From: Euptelea pleiosperma
Taxonomy: Eukaryota; Streptophyta; Magnoliopsida; Ranunculales; Eupteleaceae
Length of the DNA stretch: 64,000 nucleotides
NCBI GenBank assembly: GCA_035048495.1
Contig: CM068543.1
Coordinates: 28,075,751 to 28,139,750, forward strand
Direction: 5' to 3'
Both the position numbers and the translations under genes were made by a program. This document shows, piece by piece, positions 9,914 to 21,050 of the stretch. The notes beneath the pieces were generated by a model. The model was not told the DNA's origin. It saw only the letters and a list, made by a program, of their open reading frames with translations, and did not search any database. Each line of letters starts with the position of its first letter. Position 1 is the first letter of the stretch.

Positions 9914-11799
9914 CTGCACATGCTGCACATTTTTACATTAGCTCCGGGAAAACACCATTCGTCATATCATTGAATGGATGCAAAAACAGTTACATGTTAG
10001 CGAAGAGTTTGAAAGTTTTGGCAAGACTACAGACTGATAATCATGACCCAGAATAGTCAGACTCTGCGTGTGTGTGTGCTCAACATTCTCATCATCCGAC
10101 AGTAAAGATTTCTAGATCACCTCTAAGTTTTTCTGCCTCGACCTCAAATCTCACATGTTTAACACTCAGAATAGAATCACACAAGAAGGGTTTTCTTCTT
10201 TTCTCTCAATTTATATGTGAGGAGATGTATTTAATATAAAGAGGCAAAAGATCTCACATATGTTTTATTTGAAGGAAGGACATCTTTAACAGAAGAAGAT
10301 CTCATGATTGGAATACCACTTCACTCGGGAACGTCAGATCAAACTCTATAGCTTCTCTTTCTCCAATCTCTACATTTTATGATCGTACTATCCTAGAATC
10401 AAGTAGGACTTTTCTGGGTTGTAATGAGGCTTAGGTCAGGTGTAGAGAGATAAAGGAATGCAGGATTTCAAAGATCTTGAGAGGATATTGCTCTTTTCTA
10501 GAATTTTTCCTGCGGCGTAACACCATTATCTGGTTCTTTTTCCTTTTTTCGTATTTTTCTCTTTTTCTTGATATTTCTGAGACTGCTCAATTTCTTTTCA
10601 GCTCTTCTTCATACTTTCTTTCCATATTTTGTTTTTGGCTTGAACCACTTTCTTTTCCTTTTGATTATTCTTCTTTACTTTTCTTTTTCACGGTATACCC
10701 ACATCAGTTATTCTTTTGTCCATCTCAAAATAAGGGTAGCCAGTCATGTTTCGTAGCTGGACTGGATTTTAGGTTTGCAAAGAAAAGGCTTTTATAGAAA
10801 GGTTCAAAGGGTTTCTAGTGAAGTATAATTCAGGTGAGTAAAAAGGCTGAATGGTTCAGAAAAAATGGCCTAAAACATTTTCTAGGGTTTGCACTATCAT
10901 GTATACTGTCTTGACTGGATATAGAGAAGGTTCTGTCGTAGTAATCCAATTTTGATGTCGTTCCGAGTTTTATGATCGAAGCAAAAGATAATGAGATCTC
11001 TCAACGAATATTGCGGGCATGAAGAATAGTGAGTCATCTTGTGACTCAGAATTGTTGTATAACACTCTGAATTGATTAAAGGCTCGAAAGCTCACTGGGT
11101 TAGGTCTCCACAATTATTCTCACAGGATCTCCAGAATTTCTAAACTTATGGTGACTCTGATATTGATAGTGTACAATTGTGCCTAATATGAGTTTTTCTA
11201 AGTTTTCAAACCTGCTGTAGTCACGCTTGACTTGACTCAACGCTAACTTTAAACAAAAATTGACATCCTCAATACTGACTTAACAAAGGTTTTTTAGCTA
11301 ATCAAAGTCAGGGTATTTGACACATTTTTTTTTTTGAAATTCTAGAAAACTTTTGGAGAACATCGGAAATCACCCCAAAAATAAAAAGTTTTTTTTATTT
11401 TTTTTTTATTTTTATTTTTTTTATTTTTTATTTTTTTTTATCAAAATGAAGTCATGAGTTTTGGTAAATACCCCACCCCCAACCAAAATATAGCACCGTC
11501 CTCGGTGCTCATGACCGAGACATAAAATGATGAAAAATCAGTAAAGATGATGCAAAGGATCAGGGAGGATGTTACCAAGTCAGCAGAAACTCGACAGTGA
11601 GTGATACCTGATGATCGGAAGAATGAATGTACCTACATTTCCAAAGATATAATAATAATAACAAATGCATGAGACTCATGTACTCAAGGAATACCGGAAT
11701 TGCCTTTCCGAAAGCGCTAAGTTTTACGTCTTCAGCCAGACATGACGGGGGTGACAGGCACCCCCAACCAAGTTGGAACTCAGGAGACTGAGTGGATCA
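9914..11799 (-). other. 3' non-coding region of Athila-1 (between integrase and 3' LTR)
   Basis: No sense open frame of useful length is present, so there is no env-like gene of the kind some Athila elements carry. A purine-rich sense tract (about 10500-10710) appears on the plus strand as a Phe/Leu/Ser-rich antisense open frame (10477-10797). Homologous sequence is present at 24244-25781, 26963-28500 and 44810-46700. A/T homopolymer runs lie at 11325-11440. Confidence 0.6.
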
Positions 11800-12036
11800 T
11801 CAGTCGATATAGGCAGGATCGATGAGATCAATTTCAAAAGTCTGAATGAACGACACATCAAGTTCATGGAATTGCTTAAGACGCTGACCATTGACCTGGA
11901 ATGAGGAGTGATCCTTGGGATCCTCAATAGTGATTGCCCCAAAGGGTGTGACTGCGGTGACCGTATAAGGACCGGTCCACCTAGATTTCAGTTTCCCAGG
12001 GAAGAGATGAAGACGAGAATTATAAAGAAGGACCTT
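11800..12036 (-). pseudogene. Integrase C-terminal segment of Athila-1, after an in-frame stop
   Basis: After a TAG at 12037-12039 the same frame continues for 78 codons to TGA at 11800-11802. It contains LFPGKLKSRWTGPYTV and FQVNGQRLKQFHELD, the usual C-terminal region of Athila integrase. The stop sits where a Gln codon (CAG) is expected after FHPG, so a single C-to-T change explains it. Confidence 0.75.
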
Positions 12037-13530
12037 CTATCCTGGATGGAACTCTTTCCTGAGGATGCTCTTGTCATGTATCCACTTCATTTTGGCTTTG
12101 TAATTCTTGGACAAGTTGTAGGCATAATTTCTGAGTTCTTCTAACTCATTCATTTGAAGTTTCCGCTCCTCCCCTGCGGAGTCTAGGTCGAAGTTAAGCT
12201 TCTTAATGGCCCACAGGGCACGATGTTCAATCTCTACCAGAAGATGACAGGGTTTCCCAAAGACCAGACGATAGGGAGACATATTGAGTGGGGTTTTGTA
12301 GGCGGTTCTGTATGCCCATAAAGCATCAGTGAGACGAGTAGACCAGTCTTTACGTGTGGTATTGACTGTCTTCTCCAAGATCTGCTTGATCTGACGATTA
12401 GAAACCTCCACTTGACCACTAGTCTGCGGATGATAAGCTAGGGCAACCTTGTGGGTTACCCCATACTTTTTCATTAATTGCTCGAATATCCTGTTGCAGA
12501 AATGGGTGCCCCCATCACTAATGATGGCCTTAGGGGCACCGAATCGGGCGAAGATGAACTCCTTTAGGAATTTGACTACCACTTTGTGGTCATTGGTCTT
12601 GGTGGGAATGGCTTCTATCCATTTGGATACATAGTCTACCGCAAGGAGAATGTACTCAAAACCATAGGAAACGGGAAAGGGGCCCATGAAGTCGATGCCC
12701 CAGATGTCAAATATCTCATCGACCTGGATGGGAGTTATGGGCATCATGTTCCTCTGGGAGATGCGGCCTAGATGCTGGCAATTAGGACAGGTTTTGCTGT
12801 AGATGTGGGCATCTTTAAATAATGTGGGCCAGTAGAATCCGCATTGCAGCACTTTTTCTGCAGTCTTCTTAGTGCTGAAATGACCACCACAAGGTTGGTC
12901 ATGACATGAGGACAAGATATTGAGTTGGTCCGACTCAGGGACACAGAGACGAATGATCTGGTCAGGACAGTATTTATACAAATAAGGGTCATCCCAAGAG
13001 TAGTACTTAACTCTTGCTAGGAATTGGCTTTTGTCCTGTTTTGACCAATGTGAAGGCATTTCTTCGGTGACAAGGTAGTTGACAATGTCAGCATACCATG
13101 GATGAACAGAAATAGCGAACAGTTGTTCGTCTGGAAAGGTTTCAGGGATGGGCTGGGTGTCGAAGGATGACTCTAAAGTCAGTCTAGACAAGTGATCAGC
13201 CACTACATTCTCAGTTCCTTTCTTATCCTTAATCTCGAGGTCGAATTCCTGCAGTAAGAGAATCCATCGAATTAATCGAGGCTTGGTTTCCTTTTTCGAC
13301 ATAAGATAACGAAGGGCTGCATGATCAGTGTACACGACCACCTTAGTGGCTAAGAGATACTGACGAAATTTATCAAGGGCGAAGACTACCGCCAGGAGTT
13401 CTTTTTCAGTGGTGGAGTAATTCATTTGGGCAGAGCTAAGAGTTTTGCTCGCGTAGTAGATCACATGTGATCTTTTGTCAATTCTCTGCCCTAGAACAGC
13501 GCCTAACGCGTAGTCAGAAGCATCGCACAT
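12037..13530 (-). CDS. RNase H and integrase domains of Athila-1 pol (open for 497 codons)
   Basis: RNase H occupies about residues 1-110: [13 protein letters not shown], the KELLAV glutamate and the TDHAALRYL aspartate are present. The integrase zinc-binding HHCC follows at about residues 205-250 (HDQPCGGHF ... CPNC). The catalytic D,D-35-E core comes next, with [19 protein letters not shown] and [14 protein letters not shown]. This enzyme set degrades the RNA of the RNA/DNA hybrid and inserts the cDNA into the host chromosome. The frame is open, but it is cut off from the upstream RT by a frameshift near 13560 and from the integrase tail by a TAG at 12037-12039. The listed start is simply the first Met after the frameshift; the natural product is a polyprotein. 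Confidence 0.88.
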   Translation of the reverse strand: MCDASDYALGAVLGQRIDKRSHVIYYASKTLSSAQMNYSTTEKELLAVVFALDKFRQYLLATKVVVYTDHAALRYLMSKKETKPRLIRWILLLQEFDLEIKDKKGTENVVADHLSRLTLESSFDTQPIPETFPDEQLFAISVHPWYADIVNYLVTEEMPSHWSKQDKSQFLARVKYYSWDDPYLYKYCPDQIIRLCVPESDQLNILSSCHDQPCGGHFSTKKTAEKVLQCGFYWPTLFKDAHIYSKTCPNCQHLGRISQRNMMPITPIQVDEIFDIWGIDFMGPFPVSYGFEYILLAVDYVSKWIEAIPTKTNDHKVVVKFLKEFIFARFGAPKAIISDGGTHFCNRIFEQLMKKYGVTHKVALAYHPQTSGQVEVSNRQIKQILEKTVNTTRKDWSTRLTDALWAYRTAYKTPLNMSPYRLVFGKPCHLLVEIEHRALWAIKKLNFDLDSAGEERKLQMNELEELRNYAYNLSKNYKAKMKWIHDKSILRKEFHPG

Positions 13531-14925
13531 TACCTCGAAAGGTAGAGTCCAGTCCGGGGACGGATAATGGGCGCAGTAGTGAGCTCAGATTTGAGACGCT
13601 CAAATGCCTTGACACAGTCAACATTAAAGTCGAAAGGACTATCTTTAGCCAGAAGATGGGACAGATCCAGCGATTTGAGAGAAGTCCTTGATGAATCGCC
13701 TATAGAATCCTCCGTGTCCCAAAAAGGACCGGATGTCACGCACAGACTTAGGAGTAGGCAAGGTCGAGATGATATCGATTTTAGCTTTGTCGACCTCAAT
13801 GCCCTGATGGGAAATGACATGTCCCAGAACAATGCCCTTCGTCACCATGAAGTGGCATTTCTCCCAATTGAGGACAAGTTGCTTGTCCTGACAGCGTTGA
13901 AGTACAAGCCCTAGATGGTTCAGACAGTCATCAAAGGATGACCCAAAGACTGAGAAGTCGTCCATAAAGACTTCGAGGAATTTTTCCACCATGTCAGAGA
14001 ATATGCTCATCATACACCTTTGAAAGGTCGCGGGTGCATTGCAGAGGCCAAAGGGCATGCGCTTGTAGGCAAAAGTGCCAAAGGGACAGGTGAAAGTTGT
14101 TTTCTCGTGATCCTCAGGGGCGATGGGTATTTGATTATACCCTGAGTAACCATCAAGGAAGCAGTAATAGGAATGACCTGCTAGTCTCTCCAACATCTGG
14201 TCTATGAAGGGTAAAGGAAAATGGTCCTTCCTAGTGTTGGTGTTGAGTCATCGGTAATCGATGCAGACTCTCCACCCTTTCTTCAGGCGCTGGGTTACCA
14301 TTTCCTTGTTCTCATTTTCCACAACTGTGAATCCTGCCTTTTTAGGGACGACATGAATAGGGCTCACCCATTTGCTATCGGAGATGGGATAAATGATACC
14401 CGCATCTAACAGTTTAAGGACCTCATCCCGGACTACATCCTTCAAGACGGGGTTCAACCTCCTCTGGTGTTCTTGCGAGGTTTTGGATTCATCCTCGAGA
14501 TAGATGTGATGTTGGCACACCGAGGGGTCTATGCCTCGAATATCATCTATAGTCCAACCTATCGCAGATTTGTGCTCGTTGAGCAGCTCGAGAAGTTTCT
14601 TACGTTCACTCTCAGACAAAGCGGAAGCAATAATGACAGGGTAAGTTTCCTTAGGACCAAGATAGGTATAGGAAAGATCTGTGGGAAGAGGCTTAAGCTC
14701 CAATATTGGAGTAGATGAAGTAGAAATAGGTGTCACAGAAGACACGGATTGAAGAGGTTTGACTTCAGTAGGTAAAGGAATCATGGGTTCTCTGGCCATG
14801 GTTATCAGAGGCTCAAACTCGATGAGTGGAGCGGGGATCTCTATCAGTGGAGCAGTCTCCAAAAGATCATTCAGATCAGAAATAGCTGACTCTGTTGCAA
14901 AGTCAGCTCCAAAGTGTTCTAGACA
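13531..14925 (-). pseudogene. Reverse transcriptase region of Athila-1 pol, with stop and frameshifts
   Basis: In-frame continuation from gag-protease after a TAG at 14926-14928. The RT domain shows SKWVSPIHVVPKK and VCIDYR, then a TGA at 14248-14250 where a Lys codon is expected, then MLERLAGHSYYCFLDGYSGYN, MPFGLCNAPATFQRCM and the catalytic FMDDFSVFG. A one-base change of frame follows near 13676 (after DFSQIAG), and a second near 13560 (RPRTGL against the expected [12 protein letters not shown]). RT copies the genomic RNA into DNA. With two stops and two frameshifts this copy cannot make active enzyme. Confidence 0.85.
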
Positions 14926-17568
14926 CTACTTAAGAATATCTTCGGTGGAGTCCGGGATTAGACTCTCAACGGCACACATTTCATCGGTCACTTCGCGATC
15001 GGCATCTTGTTGCATTAAACGAAAGATGTTGACCTCAGCTTTGAGGTTACCAAAAGCAATGGACATGTTTCCGTCCCGGCACCCGATGTGTGCGTTCGCG
15101 GTGGCAAGGAATGGACGGCCTAAGATGACCGGAATGCGGTTATCCTGACACGGCTCGGTGTCTAGAATGATAAAGTCCACAGGATAATAAAAGTCAGCGA
15201 CTTTTACTAGGACATCTTCAATGATTCCTCTTGGAATCTTGATGGACTGATCAGCCAATTTCAGGGTGACATTGGTAGGCTTCATATCTTTCAGTCCTAA
15301 CTGCTGATATACCAAGAATGGTATGAGGTTAACGCTAGCCCCTAAATCTAGCAAGGCAATACAGCTAAAGTTGTCTCCAATTTCACATTGGACAGTTGGG
15401 CTACCTGGATCCTTGTGTTTGATCACACTATTGCGTTGAATGAACGCTGTAGCTTTTTCGGCCAAGAAGGCAGCTTTGGGTACATGCGTACGCCGCTTAA
15501 CTGTGCACAAGTCCTTGAGGAATTTGGCATAGGAAGGGATTTGCTTGATAGCAGAAAGGAATGGGATATTGATCTGGACGTCTTTAAAGACATCTAAGAT
15601 CTCAGAGAATTGCTGATCCCGCTTATCTTGGACAAGTCTGTCCGGGAAGGGAGGCTTTACTCGACAAATGGATTTGTCTTTAGCCTTAGATTTCTGCACA
15701 GGGATATCTGATGTTGGTGCAGAGGTAGAAGAAGCAGAGGTAGGATTGGTACTAGTTTCTACGGTGCGAGTGATGGGTGCTGGAGATGGCACCGGTGGTG
15801 GTTGGACTCCCATGTCCACAGTTTTTCCAGATCGTAGGGTGGTTACAGCTTGCACCTCCCCTTGACAATTCTCATTCTGGCTTTGAGATTGGGATCCGAT
15901 CTCATATACTGCCCCTTTGGCATTTCCTTTATGGTTGGCAATGGGTTGGCTAGGAAAGATCCCCTTAGCTTTCTCAGCTTCCAAGTTACCTAGACGTTGC
16001 TCTAGACGAAGCATGGATTGCTGTTGCTGTTGCTCTAGGCGTTGCATAGATTGAGTAATGAGTTGAGCTAGAAGGTCCTCAATACCAGGTTTGGGGACTG
16101 ACTGTTGGGGGGCAGCTAATGGGAGCTGAGGCACCAATTCGCGACTCGAGCTCATCGGGGCATTATAGTTATAGGCGGAAGAATTAGTTGGGACAATCTG
16201 TTGGTTCTGAAAGTGCTGGGGAACTCTTTGCTGATTCTGAAATGTGCTCTGTTGTCCAGAGTATTGACCCTGTTGGAACTGCTGGTTCTGAGTAGATGGG
16301 TACTGATTCTGCTGATATTGTCCCTGATTGAATTGCCTATTGGGTTGATTGAACCCAGGAGGATACATGCCCTGAGGTTGACGTGGAGGTTGAGCTTGTG
16401 GTTGAGTAGACTGAGGCCTCCAAGAGAAGTTAGGGTGGTTTCTCGTGTCTGGATGATAAGATTGACTATACGAGTTCTGAGTGGGTGGTTTGTATGTGCT
16501 GAAAGCACAAACTTCTTCCTGAAGAGGATTAGACCATCCTTCATTCAAAGGACAATGCTCAGTAGTATGGGAGGATTGCAGACAGAGGGTGCAGGATTCC
16601 ATAGGGCTCTCGTGTCCCACATGCATGACTGGGGTAGATTGTTGAGTAGGCTTTTGTACAGACACAGCCAGTGCCGAGACTGACTTGCTCAACTCTTGAA
16701 TGACAGATCGAAGCTCAGTATCAGCTGTAGCATCATGTCCCTTGGTTGTCCTTTGGACTGAAGTGGTTCGATTGAACTCTGAGTCAGTCGTCCAATGTTG
16801 AGAGTTTTCTCCTAACTCTCCCAAGAATTTGTATGCATCGGTCGGAGTTTGGTGCAGGAATTTTCCTTGGCACATTGACTCTACCATGGTCCGGGACTCA
16901 TCAGTAAGTCCCTTATAGAAGACGTGGACAAGATTGCCCTTGTCGATGCTATGGTGGGGACACTTAGTCAGGTAGTCTTGGAATCTATCCCACGCTTCGA
17001 AAAATTTCTCATCGGACTTCTGTCGAAAGTCCTGGATGAGTTGCTTCATTTGGTTGGTCCGAGTCATGGGGTAGAATTTAGACATGAATTTGCCCACCAA
17101 CTCTTTCCAACTGCTGATTGAATCAGCGGGTAAGGAGTAGAGCCAATCTGAGGCTCGGTCTTTGAGCGAGAATGGGAAAACTCGCAGACGCACATTGTCA
17201 TCATCGAGGTTCTGATTCTTGAAAAATAGGATGACATGTTGGAATTCCCTAATATGGGAATATGGGTCTTCTCTTGGGAGACCACGAAAGGTAGGCAACA
17301 TTTGGATCGTCTGCGGCCTGATCTCAAATTGTACCGCCGTAGTAGGTGGGAGAATAATGCAAGTGGGCGGATTAGTAGAGATAGGGGCGAACGTCTCGAT
17401 AAGAGGTCGTTCAACTGCCATGACTACAAAGGTAGTAGTACTGGGGGAGGCGGGTGGGGAAAGAGATGGGGAAGAATTCAGTAGAGGATCCACTGTAGGG
17501 ACGTGATTCTCAGATCGAATCAAGCGCTTGTTCGGACGATTCCAAACGGGCATACGCGAATGAGGCAA
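14926..17568 (-). CDS. Gag-protease polyprotein of Athila-1 (880 codons)
   Basis: The gag core (retrotransposon gag family) lies at about residues 80-230, with FEIRPQTIQMLPTFRGLP and DRASDWLYSLP. A CCHC zinc knuckle is at residues 326-339 (C-x2-C-x4-H-x4-C). A Gln/Asn/Pro-rich linker spans about 370-530. An aspartic protease domain at about 690-840 has the active-site motif DLGAS (741-745) and the flap-side ILGRPFLATA. Gag packages the element RNA into particles; the protease processes the polyprotein. The frame ends at a TAG after EDILK, and the same frame then continues into RT. A Gln codon is expected at that place, so this is probably a point mutation rather than a programmed readthrough site. 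The start chosen is the first Met of the open frame. Confidence 0.88.
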   Translation of the reverse strand: MPHSRMPVWNRPNKRLIRSENHVPTVDPLLNSSPSLSPPASPSTTTFVVMAVERPLIETFAPISTNPPTCIILPPTTAVQFEIRPQTIQMLPTFRGLPREDPYSHIREFQHVILFFKNQNLDDDNVRLRVFPFSLKDRASDWLYSLPADSISSWKELVGKFMSKFYPMTRTNQMKQLIQDFRQKSDEKFFEAWDRFQDYLTKCPHHSIDKGNLVHVFYKGLTDESRTMVESMCQGKFLHQTPTDAYKFLGELGENSQHWTTDSEFNRTTSVQRTTKGHDATADTELRSVIQELSKSVSALAVSVQKPTQQSTPVMHVGHESPMESCTLCLQSSHTTEHCPLNEGWSNPLQEEVCAFSTYKPPTQNSYSQSYHPDTRNHPNFSWRPQSTQPQAQPPRQPQGMYPPGFNQPNRQFNQGQYQQNQYPSTQNQQFQQGQYSGQQSTFQNQQRVPQHFQNQQIVPTNSSAYNYNAPMSSSRELVPQLPLAAPQQSVPKPGIEDLLAQLITQSMQRLEQQQQQSMLRLEQRLGNLEAEKAKGIFPSQPIANHKGNAKGAVYEIGSQSQSQNENCQGEVQAVTTLRSGKTVDMGVQPPPVPSPAPITRTVETSTNPTSASSTSAPTSDIPVQKSKAKDKSICRVKPPFPDRLVQDKRDQQFSEILDVFKDVQINIPFLSAIKQIPSYAKFLKDLCTVKRRTHVPKAAFLAEKATAFIQRNSVIKHKDPGSPTVQCEIGDNFSCIALLDLGASVNLIPFLVYQQLGLKDMKPTNVTLKLADQSIKIPRGIIEDVLVKVADFYYPVDFIILDTEPCQDNRIPVILGRPFLATANAHIGCRDGNMSIAFGNLKAEVNIFRLMQQDADREVTDEMCAVESLIPDSTEDILK

Positions 17569-19245
17569 GCTCTATACTTGGCAAAAAGTTGCCAGAGAGG
17601 AACACTATCCTAAATGATGCACACCAAGCACAGATAATCCTATTCTAAGCAACCAGGATATATTTTAGGAATTATCTTTGTTAGTTTTGGGGCTAGAGTA
17701 GATTATGACAGTGGGCGGACCACTAGTTTATCTTTTAACCGCCGGACTAACTGTTTTGCACTCAGAGGTTCTCACCAGGCAACACTCTTCAGAGCGAATC
17801 CTTTAGTACTAACTCTAGTTAAGAACAAGGCAATCCGAAGCCTAGACAGACGTGCGGCACAATGGCTGACTTAAGTACGTCCCAGACTAACCGGATTGGT
17901 CAAGTGTATAAGAAGAGTGTTCCCTCGGGTTAAGCTAGGGTTGATGCGTGTTCCTAGTCCACACGTAACTAACCGCCGAATAGTCCAAGATGCCACGTCG
18001 AGCTCAGTGTACTTGAGTAGCAGGGACTTATGGGTGTGTTAGACAACAGGGACCCGTGCTCGTGGTCTTATTTCGATTGGATGTTAAGCGGGTTCGCTTT
18101 GTGTGGATTTTTCCTCGAACATCGGGCTAATTGGCTCTACTTCTTGATTCTTTTTATTATAGATGGATCCTGGGGATCAATTTCAGCTGGAGTGATGAGG
18201 TGGGTGATGAAATCCCACCAGTTGTAAAAGAGCTGGGTCTGCTCGATTAATGTTCAATTATTAACGGCCATGCCACGCAAGTCGAATAATATGTATGCGA
18301 AAGCAAATAGACAAGCGGCAATGATTCACCCAAATTGCTCTGTATCGCACTCAAGGCGAGGATAGAGACTTACCTCCCGTGGGCCATGCCACGGGGTCGC
18401 CTCCGTGGGTTAGAGAGGGGTATCCTAATGGGCTTGGGCCCGACTCCACCTCTTTGAGCTTTCGCTCCCTACCCACACTGGATCGTGTTCCTGCAGAAAC
18501 AGTTAGATCGCACGGTCTAGGTATGTGGGATTCTATTTGGAAGATCCTTGCCTTTTTAGGATTCACTGAGCAAGCATTGAATTTAGGCAAGTTTTTGAAT
18601 TAGTTTCCAAATTCGAGATGGGTTAAAATTTAGGAATTCCCAGATTGGAAAATACCTAGATTGGAAAGTTTCCCGAACTGTGGAGATCTTCCAAGAAAGA
18701 TTTGATTGCGAGATCCCTTATAATTTTGGGAAATTTCCCAAAATTGAAATTCTGCTAGATTTGGGGCGTTTCCTTTTGCAGACTTTTCCAAATTCGGAAG
18801 ATTTCTAAAGATAGAAATTCTTCTAAAGAGGAAACTTCTAAAGAGGGGAAACCCTAATTTAGCAAAGTTTCAAGATTTTAGAATCTTTCCAAAAATCGCA
18901 AATCCTTGATTGGTGATTTCTAAAAATCTGCAGAATATAAAACCCTAATTTTTTTGAATTTATTTTTTAATTTTTTTGGTAATTTCCACTTAATCTAGGG
19001 TTTCTAAAAAAACCCTAGAACAAGATCTAGCAGTTATATGGAAAGCAGTAAAATTCCTAAATTATTACAAATTGCACTCGGCCTTCCGAGGCATTAAAAA
19101 TAGTAATTTAAAAACTGATAAAAATCAACAAAAACAAAAAAATAGAAAGTTTCCCGAAAAGGTCGGGCTGGTCAAATTGAGCAGCTTTTCGCTTCAGCAA
19201 CTTTCCAATTCCGTCTTTACGTCCTTTTTCGCACTTCTGGTCACC
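17569..19245 (-). other. 5' leader of Athila-1
   Basis: Untranslated region of about 1.7 kb between PBS and gag. Much of it is conserved in the coding-free copy at 47330-48936, for example the segment with GTGGGCGGACCACT and CCGCCGGACTAA. It probably contains the packaging and dimerisation signals, which would explain retention in the derivative; that is inference. No gene was recognised. Confidence 0.6.
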
Positions 19246-19263
19246 CGAGCGGCAGCGGCGCCA
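19246..19263 (-). promoter_or_regulatory. Primer binding site of Athila-1, tRNA-Asp type
   Basis: On the minus strand the LTR ends CTACTTTCA, then AA, then TGGCGCCGCTGCCG. This complements the 3' end of plant tRNA-Asp, the usual primer of Athila elements. The copy at 48917-48934 reads TGGCGCCGTTGCCG, closer to the tRNA. Confidence 0.85.
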
Positions 19264-20272
19264 TTTGAAAGTAGGGTTTTTCGGCGTCGTTTGGTACGGA
19301 AACCCTAAAATCAACAAGATTTGTAATTTTTATCTGATTATCCTGCAAAATATTCAAGCTTGTACAGTGTGGACAGTGTCGGATGTCAATCCGCACTCGG
19401 GATTAGTCAGATGAGCGCAATGAGGAATATAAAATCACGGAATCTCTAAAGAAATTATGGTGGGATGAGAATGATGGATTTAGATTTAAACATGCTTTTG
19501 GAGATAATACTATCAACTAAAAACATTAAAATAAAGAAATCAAAATCAAAGAAGATAGAAAACACAACTTTTCATTCATTAAAGGTTATCTCATACATTG
19601 ATCGTAACATAAACTAGCAAGCTAAGAATTAACTAAAAAGCCATTTCTATTTAATAGAGAAGAGAGAGAAAGATGTGGAAAAACCTAGAGAGAGAAAGAG
19701 AGTTTAGAGAGAACAAGAGAAAGAAAACTAAGAGAAGAGAAAATAGAGTTAGAGAGAGAAGATTTTCTAGAGAGAGAAACTACCTAGACACTTACCTGGA
19801 GAGAGAAAATCAGCAAGATTATTGATGAACATGGGAGTGTCCAAGGCCCAAGTGAATACGGTGGTGGTTGGACCGTTGGCTGTTGGCCAAGGTGTGAAGA
19901 CGAGGTGGAGATGTTCATGGAGATGGAGGAAAAGATGGGCGGTTACGGAGACTGGCTTCCTCCACTCTTCTTCTCTCTTCTCTTCTCTTTCTATTTTTTT
20001 GTTTTTGCTTTTCTTGGACAGATCGGTGAAAGAGATGAAGATAGAGGCGGTGTTGGTGCACCACCAGTTCGGCAAGTGAAGAATGGAGCAATGGCTCGCA
20101 GTAGAGGATTGAGAGGTGTGGACGGTAGTGTGCTGCCACGGCAAGAGGTGGTGGAGCTTTTTGACTTTACCTGAAATGAGCACGGTGCACCTTCATGATG
20201 GAAGTGAAGGGTGCACCAGCAGGTGGGGGCAGTAGATCTTTGAGTCGCCTGTGCTCTTGCGTTGCAGACCTG

Positions 20273-20868
20273 CCGGAGTTGCAGGTCTGCCCGGAGAAGA
20301 AGGAAAGGAGGCGCCCTGTTGAGAGAAAGATGGAGTTGTGTTGCAGACCTGCCGGAGTTGCAGGTCTACCTAGGACGGTGCAGGGAGGAGATGCAGGATC
20401 TTGGCTAAGCACACAGCAAACCGTGAGTAGCAGAGATGGGGGCGGTCTTGAGAGAGATGAGAAGGAGATGGAAGGGGAGACGGTAATGGAGTGGGACCAA
20501 GGAGGAGAAAATGTGGAAAGGGATTCGGTGGTGATGAGGGTTGAAGTCGTTGCAGCCCACCAAGAGTGCAGCGAGATGGAGAAGGCTGGGTAGTAAAGAG
20601 AATGGTCCGGTTGGTGAAGCGTGGACCGTGGCCAATGAGAGGTGCTGCAGGTGTGGCACGAACGGCCGGAGTTGCAGGCGCAACTCCGGTGAGGACGGTA
20701 ATGGAAAAAGAAAGAAAAAAAAAATAATAACGGAGATGAAGAGAGGGGAAAAAGGGTGCGGTAATGGAAGATGGTGGCAGGCGGACCTGCTGTGGCACTC
20801 GCAGGGGGATTAGGGTTGCAAGGGGATGCTGTGGTGGTGGCCGGAGTTGCAGGCTGCAACTCCGGTGG
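20273..20868 (-). repeat. Reiterated CCGGAGTTGCAG / CTGCAACTCCGG hairpins in the LTR
   Basis: Inverted pairs such as GCAGACCTGC...GCAGGTCTGC, and CCGGAGTTGCA-GGC-TGCAACTCCGG near 20841-20866, recur four times. The same pairs are present at 8493-9088 in the other LTR. The predicted transcript would fold into several stable stems downstream of the promoter. Diverged equivalents lie at 29692-29720, 30052-30080, 36700-36725, 36848-36870, 37103-37128 and 37178-37202. Confidence 0.6.
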
Positions 20869-21007
20869 AAGATGGTGAAGAAGATGACGAAGAGGATTTG
20901 AAAAAGAAGAGAAAGAAGGATCACCAAGGAGCGAAAATGTCTTGGAAGTTTTGGGGGAAGGAGAGGAAGAGATTGGAGAGGGATTAGGGTTCGAACGAAC
21001 CCCTCTC

Positions 21008-21050
21008 CTTCTCCTTTTAAAGCTCCCTATTTCCATTAATGGAAATAGGG
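21008..21050 (-). promoter_or_regulatory. LTR core promoter of the 5' LTR: palindrome (21025-21050) and TATA-like box
   Basis: Same arrangement as in the 3' LTR: half site CCCTATTTCCATT mirrored perfectly, then CTTTAAAAGG on the sense strand. Being in the 5' LTR, this is the copy that would drive full-length element transcription. Confidence 0.5.

Noticed and set aside
9914..11799. An env-like gene in the 3' region of Athila-1
   Set aside because: No sense open frame of meaningful length in any of the four copies.
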